From positions 102,861,497 through 102,925,496 of the forward strand of contig OY757020.1 of the NCBI GenBank assembly GCA_963580285.1: a stretch of 64,000 bases of DNA, in the 5' to 3' direction. This document shows, one piece after another, positions 10,797 through 23,400 of this stretch (its first letter is position 1; each line of letters opens with the position of its first letter). Both the position numbers and the translations under genes were made by a program. The notes under the pieces were generated by a model. The model was not told the origin of the DNA, did no database searches, and worked only from the letters and a program-made list of their open reading frames with translations. This DNA comes from Lucinisca nassula. Taxonomy: Eukaryota > Mollusca > Bivalvia > Lucinida > Lucinidae.

Positions 10797-13675
10797 ACAT
10801 GGCAACATAATAGCTCCCATAGACTTACAATGGGAAAAAATTAAAATATCTTCTTCTCTGAAACCACTGGGCCCAGGGCTTAGATATTAAGCTTGTAACA
10901 ATGTCAAGTGGTCACCTACATAAATCCTGCCAATCATGCCCCTTGGGTCCAAATTGGCCACACCCCGGGGCCCCTTAACTCCTATAGACTCATAATGAAA
11001 AAAAAAGCTTCAAAAATCTTCTTCTCTGAAACCACAGGGCCCAGAGGTAAGATATTTAGCATTTTGCAACGGCAAGTGGTCACCTACATAGTTCCTGGCA
11101 ATCATGCCCCTTGGTTCCAAATGGGCCACACCCTGGGGCCCCTTCGCTCCCATAGACTCATAATGGAAAAAAGCTTCAAAAATCTTCTTCTCTGAAACCG
11201 CAGGGCCCAGAGCTTAGGTATTTAGCATGTAGCAACGGCAAGTGGTCACCTACATAATTCCTGCCAATCATGCCCCTGGGGTCCAAACTGGCCACACGCT
11301 GGGGCCCCTTTGCTCCCATAGACTCATAATGGAAAAAGGCTTCAAAAATCTTCTTCTCTGAAACCACAGGGCCCAGTGCTTAGATATTTAGCATGTAGCA
11401 ACGGTTAGTGGTCACCTACATAATTCCTGCCAATCATGCCCCTGGGTTCCAAATGGGTCAAGCCCCGGGGCCCCTTAGCTCCCATAGACTCATAATGGAA
11501 AGAAAAGCTTCAAAAATCTTTTTCTCTGAAACCACAGGGCCCTGAGCTTAGACATTTAGCATGTAGCAACTGCAAGTGGTCACCTACAATGTACATAATT
11601 CCTGCCAATCATGCCCCTGGGGTCCAAACGGGCCCTGCCCCGGGGCCCCTTAGCTCCTATAGACTCATAATGGAAAAAGGTTCAAACAGCTTCTTCTCTG
11701 AAACCACAGGGCCCAGAGCTGAGATATTTAGCATGTAGCAATGGCAAGTGGTCACCTATATAAATCCTGCCAATCATGCCCCTGGGGTCCAAATGGACCA
11801 CACCCCAGGGGCCACTTAGCTCCTATAGACACATAATGGAAAAAAAAGCTTTAAAAATCTTCTTCTCTGAAACCACAGGGCCCAGAGCTTAGATATTTAG
11901 CGTGTAGCAACGGCAATTGGTCACCTACATAATTCCTGCCAATCATGCCCCTGGGTTCCAAAAGGGCCAAGCCTCGGGACCCCTTTGCTCCCATAGACTC
12001 ATAATGGAAAAAAGCTTCAAAAATCTTCTTCTCTGAAACCACAGGGCCCAGAGCTTAGATATTTAGCATGTAGTAAAGGCAAGTGGTCACCTACATAATT
12101 CCTGCCAATCATGCCCCTGGGGTCCAAACAGACCATGCCGCGGGGCCCCTTAGCTCCTATAGACTCATAATGGAAAAAAAAAGCTTCGAAAATCTTCTTC
12201 TCTGAAACCACAGGGCCCAGAGCTTAGATATTTAGCATGTAGCAATGGCAAGTGGTCACCTTAATAAATCCTGCCAATCATGCCCCTGGGGTCGAAATGG
12301 GCCAAGCCCCGGGGCCCCTTAGCTCCTATAGATTCATAATGGAAAAAGCTTCAAAAATCTTCTTCTCTGAAACCACAGGGCCCAGAGCTTAGATATTTAG
12401 CATGTGGCAATAACAAGTGGTCACCTACATAAATCCTGCCAATCACGCCCCTGGGTCCAAATCGGCCACACCCTGGGACCCCCTTAGCTCCCATAGTCTC
12501 ATAATGGAAAAAAGCTTCAAAAATCTTCTTCTCTGAAACCACAGGGCCCAGAGCTTAGATATTTAGCATGTAGCAACGGCAAGTGATCACCTACATATTT
12601 CCTTCTAATCATGCCCCTGGGGTCCAAATGGGCCAAGCCCGGGGTCCATTATCTCCAATAGACTCATAATGGAAAAAAGCTTCAAAAATTTTCTTCTCGG
12701 AAACTGTGAAGCACAGAACTTAGATATTTAGTATCTAGCAACATAAAATAGCCAGCTACATAACTCCTGCTAACCCTGCCCCTGGGGTCAAAATTGGCCA
12801 CGCCCGAGCTCATCAGCTCCAATAGACTTATAATGGAAAAAAATCTTAAAAAATCGTCTTCTATGAAACCATTAGGCCCAGAGCTTAGATTTTTAGTATG
12901 TAGCAATGTCAAGTGGCCACCTACATAAATCCTGCCAGTTATGCCCCTGGGATCCAAATTGGCCACACCCCGGGGCTCTTTAGCTTCCATAGACTTACAA
13001 TTGGAAAAACTTAAAAAAAAATTGAAATTGGGAAAAAAAAATCTTCAAAAATCTTCTCTGAAACCATAAGTCCCAGGGTGTAGGTATTAAGCATGTAGCA
13101 ATGTCGAGTGGTCGCCTACATGAATCCTGCCAATCATGCCCCTGGGGTCCAGATTGGCCAAATCCTGTGGCCCCTTGACTCCAACAAACTTATAATGGAA
13201 AAAAGCTTCAAACATCTTCTTTGAAACCATGAAATACAGACCTTAGATATTTAGTATATAGCAACACAAAATGGTCGCCTACATCAATCCTGCCAACCAT
13301 GCCCTTTGGGTCAAAATAGGCCAAGCCCCAGGGCTCATTAGCTTCTATAGACTTATACTGGAAAAAACTTAAAAAAAAATCTTCTTTTCCAAAACCATAA
13401 GGAACAGATTTTGTTTGATTTGAGGTTTTACATCCCCGTCAACACTGTATAGGTCATTTTGGAGATGTCTCTTCCAATTTTGTGGGACTTTTACCCGACA
13501 TTGAAATGAAATTACATCTCAAGCCCTGTCGCCCAATGAAACCAATAGGGTTTATAAGCATGGACACCGCTTTGCCTGAGCTTAGATATTTAGTATGTAG
13601 CAATGTCAAGTAGTCTCCTACACTAATGATTTTCTGGTACACAGGTGAGCGATATAGGGCCATTGGGCCCTCTTG
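10797..13675 (+). repeat. Satellite-like array of ~165-base units with hairpin terminus
   Basis: About 16 units contain CTCCCATAGACTCATAATGG, CTTCTTCTCTGAAACCACAG, GGGCCCAGAGCTTAGATATT, AGTGGTCACCTACATAAT and CAATCATGCCCCTGGGGTCC. Unit identity is highest in the middle (about 11000-12600) and lower at 12650-13420. The right end has GGTGAGC, hairpin GGGCC-ATTG-GGCCC (13657-13670) and CTTG. The matching AGCTCACC...GGTGAGCT head is seen elsewhere at 20814. A SINE fragment is nested at 13412-13575. Minus-strand open frames of ~63 codons recur once per unit and are not genes. Confidence 0.85.
13412..13575 (-). mobile_element. SINE-C fragment nested in the satellite array
   Basis: Starts TTTGTTTGATTTGAGGTTTT and runs through CACTGTATAGGTCATTTTGG to GGGTTTATAAGCATGGA. 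Only the tail half remains. Satellite sequence (GAGCTTAGATATTTAGTATG) resumes directly after it. Confidence 0.75.
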
Positions 13676-13679
13676 TTCT

Positions 13680-13870
13680 TTTTTCTGCTCTAAAATATAG
13701 ATTGTTGGTACATGTTAGAACCGCCTCATCGAGGCGGTTCTAACATGTACCCACAGTCTATATTTTGAGCAGAAATAAGAAAAATAACACAATTTTTCAT
13801 CTAAAATATTTCGATTTTTCAGAGATAAAAGTTTACAATGTATGTATTTGTATAAGCGTGTATTCGTAAT
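13680..13870. mobile_element. Family F palindromic MITE
   Basis: AAATATAGATTGT...TGTTAGAACCGCCTC-AT-CGAGGCGGTTCTAACA...ACAGTCTATATTTTGAGCAG forms a long near-perfect hairpin. TTTACAATGTATGTATTTGT and GCGTG follow, as in the other copies. It ends about 110 bases before ASPH exon A. Confidence 0.7.
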
Positions 13871-13978
13871 GTTGAGGAGTTTCTGATAAAATGGGTTGAA
13901 CCGAAATAAAAAAATATCTTTGAAAAACTGTTCCCAGATGATTATAATATAGAATTCTCATAATTTACTTTATTTCAG

Positions 13979-14464
13979 ACAGAAGATGTAATTAAACAAA
14001 AATTCACAGAAGAAAAGCTTCCAGATCAAGAATCTTCTGACTCAAAACCTACATTCCAAAACATTGATGCTCAGTCTATTGACAAAACTACTGATTTCAA
14101 AACTGAAACAGGGAGTCAGTCTAAAGACTCAGGTAAACAGACTGGTTCAGAAACAAGAACTGACACTGCTGCACAGTCTAAAGACAAAGAAGATTTAGAA
14201 AATGAGCAAGAAAAATCCAGTGTTGGTGGAAATGAAAAGGTTGATAAAGATAAAACGAAACTTGAGGTTAGCAAAGATAAATCACCTGAAGAAGATGTTA
14301 AAAAAACGGAGGTGCCACCAACTGACACAAAACTGGAAAGTAAAGAAGATAAGAAGCAGAAACAAAAAACAAAGAAGAAAGATTATGCTAAATATAATAT
14401 AACAAATAATGCTGACTATAAAATCAGGAAGAAGTTAGATGAAGCAGACAGTTTGTTAGAGCAG
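13979..14464 (+). CDS. ASPH: ASPH exon A: charged lumenal linker
   Basis: An open 162-codon stretch between a polypyrimidine acceptor (TTTATTTCAG) and donor GTAAGG. It enters and leaves in phase 0. The residues are almost all Glu, Asp, Lys, Ser, Thr and Gln, like the acidic lumenal linker that precedes the TPR region in ASPH. The last ~25 codons (KKLDEADSLLEQ) read directly into the next exon (DRVEEAMRRYDEIL), which fixes the frame. The linker is poorly conserved between species, so its identity rests on the join, not on sequence similarity. A TA-flanked MITE starts only 18 bases after this donor. Confidence 0.85.
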
Positions 14465-17400
14465 GTAAGGACATTCATAATACAGTGGAACTTCAATGGC
14501 TCAAACTCCTTTGGGACCATGAAAATCTGTTTGAGATAGGGATTGTTTGAGCCACTGAGGGCTACTTCCAGGAGGCATAACAGGGATACGGGTATATTTG
14601 GGGCATCTTTTCATTATTTGTTTGTTTGATTTGAGATTTAAGGTCCCCATCAACACTGTAAAAGGTCATTTTGGAGACATTTTTTTTCCAGTTTTGTGGG
14701 ACTTTTACTGGACATTGAGATGAAATGACATCTCAAGCCCTGCCACCCAATGAAACCATTAGAGTTTATAAGCATGGATGGTGGGACTCGCACCACTTTG
14801 CCTGGGCAGGCTTAGATCCTCTAAGCAGTTTACCAGTACTGGCAGTTTACCAGTACTCGTGTGGGGCCGGATTTAGCTCTACATGGAAGCATCATGCAGC
14901 CCATCTATTTCTTCAAGCCCCAATGGGCGGGGGCCAGGGATAATTTTGGGACTTCTTTTCTGTGTTCTATGATATAGATGGATGCTGTGTGTACTTGTTA
15001 GAATCACCTCATTGAGGTGATTCTAAAGAGTACACACAGCATACATTTGCAAGATAAAAGACCAAAATATCCTAAATTTTCCTTCACTATTTCTTATGTA
15101 GACAAATTCCCTATTGACTCAGTAACGGGTTCGACTCAGCCATGGTAAACAAGCCATTGGTGTTTGAGCCATCGAAGTTCTACTGTATATTAAGTATGTT
15201 CATAGTTTACCCCGGTCTCTTAGGGGTGTGTGTCTTACTAGTAATCTTAGATCAGGTAGGGTTGCTTTCTGTTAACCCTTAAGATGCCGAGAAAAACTAC
15301 ATCTGAAAATGTTGTCTGCTTATGTCGTCTGCTGAATTATTTTGCAAACTTCTTAAAAATATTTTTGCATACAGGCAAACAATGTGGGCCTGGATCAGAC
15401 TGCTCCTTCAGGAGCAGTCTGATCTGGATCCACCATGTTTGAAAAAAAAAATTTAAGGCAACCAGCAGACGGCAAAGTAGACGACAGTTTGATGTGTTTG
15501 GCATGTTATGGGTTGAAATAACATTGTTTCATTTTTGAGGGACTTCAAAAGTCAGGTAAATAAAAGAAATTTGAACACTACCAATTATTATAATGCCACT
15601 GGGAATATCAATGTCAAACACTTCAAAATTCAAATATTGTCGGGGAGCTTTTAATTTGTGAAATTGTTTTCTTTGATCTCTCATAATATTATGAGCTGTG
15701 TTGGGCAAAACATGGGCCTTCAATGATCAGTGAAGATAGGATTGTTTGTTTAGAGTTTAATGGCCCAGTCAACACTTATCTTATATCGAGCAAGTCATTT
15801 GGCCTTATAGCCCCCGCCCATTGGGGCTTGAAGAAATAAATGGGCTGCATGATGCTTCCACCTAGAGCTGAAACCGACCCACACACAACTACTGGTAAAC
15901 CGCTTAGAGGATCTAAGCCTGCCCAGGCAAAGCGGTGTGCGTCGGCCCATCCATGCTTATAAACCCTATTGGTTTCATTTGGCGGCAGGGCTTGAGATGT
16001 CTTTTCATCTCAATGTCGGGTAAAAGTCCCACAGAATTGGAAGCAATGTTTCGAAAATGACCTTTACAGTGTTGGCGGGGACGTTAAACCTCAAATCAAA
16101 CAAACAAAATCACATGGCCTTACCTCACTGTTCCTGGGCAGGCTTATACACAAGGGATTAACCAGTGCAGTGCACATTTCTTTGCCCAAAACTGACAACT
16201 GCCCTTCTTCAAACAGCGGACGGAGAGAATATGACTGTAGAAAAGACTTCATTATCAATCTCCACAAAAGAATGTTGTTGGGCCCGCAGGTGTCGAACCC
16301 ATGACCTCCTGATTAAAAATCTGATGTGCATCCGACTGAGCTATCGAGGCCGGCTGTGAAGATAAGAACCAGCCTGTAGTACTGTTCAGAATGTAAGTAA
16401 TAGCTCTCCATGAAATGCCCTTCTGGCCAGGATCTATAGAATCTTCAAGGAGACATTTGGGGCGATGATCAGAATGAGAGGCTCACATGCTGTAATTCTC
16501 CTAAAATTTTAACAGATTTGTTTCATGATCCAGTAAGGAGTCCAAAAGATGCAGTTGGAATGACAAACAGTGTAGACCCTGATCAGACTGCTCCCCTAAA
16601 ATTTTAACAGATTTGTTTCATGATCCAGTAAGGAGTCCAAAAGATTCAGTTGGAATGACAAACAGTGTAGACCCTGATCAGACTGCTCCTTCAGGAGCAG
16701 TCTGATCTGGGGCTGCACAGTTTGCTAAGGCCTATCTGTCCCAATACTGAGGGTCATTATGATCTTGCTGTAATTCTCCTAAAATTTCAACAAATCTGTT
16801 TCATGATCACGCAAGGAGTCCAAAAGGTCCAGATGTAATGGCAAACAGGGTTATCCCTGATCAGATTTGTCTGCACTGTTTGTTTAGGCCTATCTGTCCC
16901 AATACTTAGGATCATTACGGTATTTTCTCTGAAAAATAATTTAGAAAATAAAATTGTTGTTTCATCAAAAATGTTTGTGGCAGATGTCGGTAACCGAAGT
17001 GACAGCAGCATTATAAATTCGCAATAGAAATGGAAGGTATGCAAGAAAAAGAATCCAATATGGGTGTGAGGGGTGGATAGAAAAATACCTTCCATTTCTA
17101 TTGCGAATTTTTAATGCTGCTGTCACTTCGGTTACCGACGTCCGCCATTTTGTGATGACACAACAGGAATGTCACGCATGACGCCACCACGCATGAGGTT
17201 GTAATCAACCAGTGCATTTATCAAACATGTGATTATATTTGATTTGGGGTCAGAACACCAGGGTCAGAACATAAATTTCAATTCCAGGGTAACATCACTG
17301 ATTTCCTTGTCTGGTTTGCAAGAAATAAAAACATCCCCCGCCCCTCTACCCTTACCTGCTACAAGGTTAGCAGGCCTTGCCCAAATTTCTCCGGGTACTC

Positions 17401-20400
17401 CGGTTTTCGCCCACCTCTGATTAACCATAGGCTCGATATGAGTGAAATAGTCTTGAAAGGGCCGTAAAACCTAAATCAAAAAAAAAAAAAAAGGCCTTGC
17501 CCAACTGTAAGCCAATTTTAGTTAAACGCCCGGGTGACATATGTTACACGGCATCTATGCAGCATCCAACAACTCTCAGCTGTTGTTTGATTGATGGTTT
17601 TATTTCTAGGACAGAGTAGAGGAAGCAATGAGAAGATATGATGAGATCTTGGAAACCCTCCCAAACAGCCCTAGGGCATTGTGGGGGCGGGGCATGGTAT
17701 ATGACAGACAGGCAGATCGGCAGCGCAGCAACCAACTTCTCGAGGAAGGTATTGCCTACATGGACAAGGCTATGAGGCTTCCAAATGTTCCTGATGAACT
17801 CCTGGTGATGATTGGCAAGAAACTAGCTGACAGACAGCAATTTAGAGGTATGATTATAGTAGATATAGAGGATCTTACATGAGTGCTCATGTATTATTGA
17901 ATTTATTAAACGAGTTGAGGAAAAGAGATAAAATGCGAGGCTTTGCCTAGCATTTTATCTCTTTTCTTCAACGAGTTTGATAAATTCAATAATACATGAG
18001 CACAAATGCAAGATTCTATTTATCATATGACATTTAAAAAGCATTTTATTTACGATTGTTTACAAAAATGTCAATATTCCGCCGTTAGTAAAAGCGACGT
18101 CGTTAAGGACGTCGTACATGTAACGTTACCGAACGTATCTAGCTAATTTGCATATCTAATCCACTAGTGGATTATCGAAAATAATACATGACGTTATTTC
18201 ACTCTCAGACGCGACGTCATATGATAAAAGGAGGATTCTAATCCACTTGCATATACATCACAACCTCATTATAACACGCTGCTAGCGCCCACCCATCGGG
18301 GCTTGAAGAAATAGAAGAGCTGCATGATGCTTCCACGCAGAGCTGAAACCGACCCGCACACGAGTACTGGTAAACCGCTTAGAGGATCTAAGCCTGCCCA
18401 GGCAATGCGGTGCGAGTCGGACCATTCATGCTTATAAACCCTATTGGTTTCATTGGGCGGCAGGGTGTCATTTTATCTCAGTTTTGGGTAAAATTCCCAT
18501 AAAATTAGAAGCAGTGTCTCCAAAATGACCTTTACAGTGTTGATGGGGACGTTAAAGCTCAAGTTAAACAAACAAATAACATGGTTCATCATAACATGGT
18601 TTGGATATAACACAGTTTCAAGATGGAGTCTAAAAATGTATAGATTATATAGAAAAATGATCATATATGGTCATTTTTCTATATAATCTACACATTTTTT
18701 GTATGGATATAACACGGTTGTTTAACTAATATGATTTCTGCTTTGAACACCATTAATAGTGTTATAAAGAGGTTGTGCCAGCCTTGGTAGCTCAGTCAGA
18801 TGTGGGTCTGACTGGGGATCAGGAGGACGCGGGTTCGATACCTGCCTGGTCGGCAACATTCTTGGAGATTGATCATGAAATCTTTTCTACGGTCAATCTC
18901 TCCCTTCCACTTATTCAAGAAGGACAGTTGTCAGTTTCTGGCGAAAGAATGTGCACTGTACTGGTTAACCACTTAAGTGTAAGCCTGCCCAGGAAAAGTG
19001 TGGATAGGTAAACTGAACGGCTCAAAAATGACCTAAATAATGTTGACTAGGTCATTAAACTCACAAACAATAAACTATAAAGAGGTTGTGGTGTATGTGT
19101 ATATGTAAAGCGATGTTTGAATGGATAGCGTAAAAAAATTGTGGCAGTATATCCTGCAACAAACTGTCGGAAACCTGACGTCATCATGTAACATCCCGGC
19201 CCCGATAGCTCAGTTGACTGGGTGTGGTATCATGTAATGTGTCTAGGACATGATACTTCAGTGAGGCAGCACTATAAAAGTGAGCATTGAGCTCCCTGTC
19301 GCAACCAAACACCGTCATGATATGACTGAAAAATTGTTGAAAGCGACTTAAACCCGAATTCACACACACTCATCATGTAACATTGCTTTTCATTTGGTTT
19401 TACGCAGCTCACAATGCTTGCTGCTGTGAGCAAAATAGTACAGTTTTTAACAAATCAGCTGAATAAGTGCATTAGAATGGGGATAACTGTATTGAAAATT
19501 GTCATTTGGGCAGGTAAAGCTCCGGTTTTGCCGGTGCGCTGCCGTAAAATGAAATTTCCGACCATAAAACCGTCGATTTACCTCCCCAAATGACAATTTT
19601 GAATACTGTTATCCCCTAAATACTGATGGTGCAGAGAAATTTCAATCGCCAGAACACAGATGGTTCATTTCCCATGGATAACGAAAACACGCTAATAATT
19701 TTGAACCCCACTTTTATATAGTAAATAGGGGTTTACAGGGGTAAACCTTATTTTTCATATTTCTGCTCCAAAATATAGATTGTGGATGAGGCGGTTCTAA
19801 CGAATACCCACAATCTATATTTTGAGTAGAATTAAGAAAAATATCACAATTTTTCATCTTAAATTTTTCTTGTTTACGGCGGTTAAGTTTACAATGCATT
19901 TGTATAGGCATGTTTTCGTTATAGCTGTTTCAAAATTGTTCTTCATTCCCTAGGAAAACATTTCCATGAGTGCATAATTGTATGCCAATCACGGCAATTG
20001 TCACCTGTTTTGTCATCTGCTGGTTATTTAAAATTTCATTTTTGCAAACAGTGTGAACCCAGATTAGACTGCTCCTCTAGGAGCAGTCTGATCTGGGTCC
20101 ACACTGTTTGCCTGTATGCAAAAATATTTTTAAAAAAGTTTGCAAGAAGATTCAGCAGACGACATAAGCAGACGACATTTTCAGATGTAGTTTTTTCTCA
20201 GCATCTTAAGGGTTAATATGTTTGGGATAATTTAGGGAGAACATTCTTGTTTATCTTGAAAATGAATGTTGTGTGTGCTTATTAGAACCACCTGAATGAT
20301 TTACTTACGTAGTTTTGGGACAGGCTTGGGCCGCTTAAGCAGTTAATCAGCACTGAATGAGATTGCCAACATCTGAAACATTACCAAAATAGTTTTGATG

Positions 20401-23400
20401 GGGACCAAAACCTCAGCAAAATCAAACAAAACCACCTTATCCTCTGTTATGACTACAATATGGCTGCTTCTGTTGCAGGTTGGGTGGCTAAAGCAATCTT
20501 AACATGGAAATATATGGTGACAAAGTTTCCTGATGACCTTGAACTACATCGGCAGTGGGGAGTCAGCTATCTTATGATTGGGCAGAATGAGAGAGCCAGG
20601 GATGTTTTTCAACAGGTATAGGACCAGTCGACTTAGTCTGATGTGTGTCTGATTATACCCCACAAACGAAGTTTGAAGGGGGTATATTTGTTTTGTTTGA
20701 TTCGAGGTTTAACACCCCTGTCAACACTGTATAGGTCATGAAGCGGGGAAATAGGGGTATAAAATTATCGGAGTCAGTCAGTTGGTTGGTGTATCCGTCT
20801 GTGTCACATTTTTAGCTCACCTGTCACATAGTGACAAGGTGAGCTTTTGTGATCACATTTTGTCTGTCGGGCGTGTGTGTGTTTCGTGCGTAAACAATTT
20901 CAAATAAGCATATCTCTAATACCCCACGACCAATCTTGATCAAAATTCATGAGAAGTATCATCAGGTAGTGGGAAAGGCTGCATAATGTTTTTGGGCTGA
21001 TCGGATTGGAATTCTCTGGTTGCTATGGCAACATATAGCACCCATAGACTCACAACGACTCTTACCGTATGTTGTACCTTACCATATATTTATTTGAACA
21101 GACAGGTCTGGGCAAACAGTGTAGACCCAGATGAGATGCCGCAGAACGCGGCGTGTCATCAGGGTCTGCACTATTTGCCACTCATCCAGCTATTTTAGGC
21201 ATAATTTGGGGTAGTAAATTGTACTTATCAAATAATCGATTACAAACAAGTCAGTAATGATAATCATTTTTGTGGAATTTATTCATCATCATCATCAACG
21301 GATTTTTGATTAACGTGCAGGTACAGGGGCAACATCCACATAAGTGGGCCCCCTTCCAGGTAGCTGGCTTGCTGCATGCATGGCAGATCTTACACCAGAT
21401 CTCCAGGCCTGTCTATCATGAGGATCGATAGCAGAGAGCTTCCATTCTCTGCCATCTCTTTCTGTCAGCTGCTTCCAGGTCATCTTGGGCCTTCCAGGCC
21501 CCTGCTTTCCACCTATCTGTATGTCACAGGCAGTCTTGACTGCACCATTGGAGCGTTCCACATGTCCATACCAGCAAAGCCTTCTCTCTTTCAGGATGAG
21601 GTCCAGGTCCTCAATGCCAAGACGCTCAAGTAACTCACTGGACCTGATGGTGACAGTGTCCTGTGGCTTGACATTGCAGATCTGTCTGATCATTGCCGTG
21701 TCATTCCGCTGAAGACGTTGGAGGTTTGGCTTTGTCAGTGGCCATGTCTCACTGGCATGGAGCATTGCGCTCCGCACACAAGAGCTGTACAAAAGACCAT
21801 GTGTCTTGAACAAGAGGTGGCGGGAAGAGAGAACTGGTAGCAACTCCTTAAATTTCTTCCAGGCTGTTTTCACACATGTTGTGGTTGAAAGGTTGCAACC
21901 ACCAGCTGCTGAGAGCATATCACCTAGGTAGCAACAACCTCCAAATTGTCGGATCCGACTTGGACTTCCCTCTGTGGTCTGCTATCTAAGGGTCGTGCAG
22001 TCCCTTGGCACCTTGTACACCTGTAATCAGGGTCCTCTATCAAGCGCTTGAGCCCACTGCATTTCTTGTGCATCCAGAGCTTGCAGCCATTACAAAAGAT
22101 ACTGTTGCTGCCCACTCCAGTGCGACATACAGCGCATGGGAACTGGCCTGTACTCTGCAGGAGGTCCAGACCTGAACCACAGATCATGATCTTTGTCTTT
22201 CCTGCATTCACTCTCAGCCCTTTCGCCTCCATTACGTCTTTCCAAGTCAAGAGCCTCCTGACACATTCCTAAAGGGATTCAGCTATGATGACAAGGTCAT
22301 CAGCATACAGGTCCTCCCAGGGGACTCCAGAGGGGAACTCGCATGACAAGGCTTCAAGCACAGTGATGAAAAGCAGTGGGCTGAGAACAGAGCCTTGATG
22401 AACACCCACCTTCACTTCGAAATTCTTCACTGTAACCATCACCAACACGGACACGGCTCCGAGCATTAGCATATATCCCTTGGACCAGTCGCATAATCCA
22501 CTTGTCCACTCCAAGTTTTCTTAGTGCCCACCTGATGACTTTCCGAGGCACTCGGTCAAATGCCTTCTCCAGTTCTACAAAAGCAATGTAGAGTCGCCTG
22601 TTGGCCGCCAGATACTTCTCTTGCAGCTGCTGTACAACAAAAATTGCATCTGTTGTGCCTCTTCCTGGGACGAAGTCAAACTGGGAATCATCGATGGACA
22701 CCAACTGCCTAATGAGGCCATCCACAATCCTCTCGAGGACTTTCATGACCTGTTCTGTCAGCTTGAGACCAAGGTAGTTGCCCCGTTCCAGTGCATCGCC
22801 CTTGCCCTTGTAGAGACACACAATGAAACTCTGTTCCCAGTCAGGGGGTACCTTTCCATCACAGATGATTGCAGTGGCAAGGTTGTGGATCACCTGCAGC
22901 TCTGATCATCTCCACCACTATGCCAGAAGGGCCTGGTGCTTTGCCAGTCTTCATATGAGAGATAGCCTTCTTAACCATATCAATAGTGATTGGGATGGGT
23001 GGCCCTTCCACTGGTGGTTCATCAGACAGGTGGTCTGGGTCCCAGTCAAACTCAATATTGAGTAGCCTTTGGTAGTGTTCTAACTAGGCCCTCTGCTTGG
23101 AGTCTTCACTCATTGACATCTCCCCTGCATCATTCTTTACTAGTTTGTCACCTACAACATCGGCATTCTCTCTTCTCATCTGGTTAGCAAGGCGGTATAC
23201 TTCTGAGGACTTAGGGTCAATATTCTTGTAGATCTCCTCAGCTTCTTGGCGAGCATGGTGCACTGCATGTCTGGCTATGTGTTTGGCCGCAAGATATGAT
23301 GCACGAGTGCCCTTACTAGTCTTCCATGCCTTAAAGGCTTGCCGCTTGGCTCCAATGAGCTTATTAACATGCTCATTCCACCACCAGGTTTCGCGACGCC

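Larger units (their letters stand above)
18247..19100. mobile_element. Family G MITE split by two SINEs
   Basis: ACATCACAACCTCATTATAA at the left and ATAAAGAGGTTGTGGTGTAT at the right are inverted ends. The centre is AAATGTATAGATTATATAGA..TCTATATAATCTACACATTT. SINE-C (about 18280-18573) and SINE-D (18778-19075) interrupt it, so the MITE is the oldest layer. Confidence 0.8.

Noticed and set aside
10908..12990. Repeated ~63-codon minus-strand frames
   Set aside because: One per satellite unit; a product of the ~165-base repeat, with no independent coding signal.
1..13978. Upstream ASPH exons (membrane anchor, N-terminus)
   Set aside because: Scanned for a hydrophobic segment or acidic exon with splice borders; none convincing.
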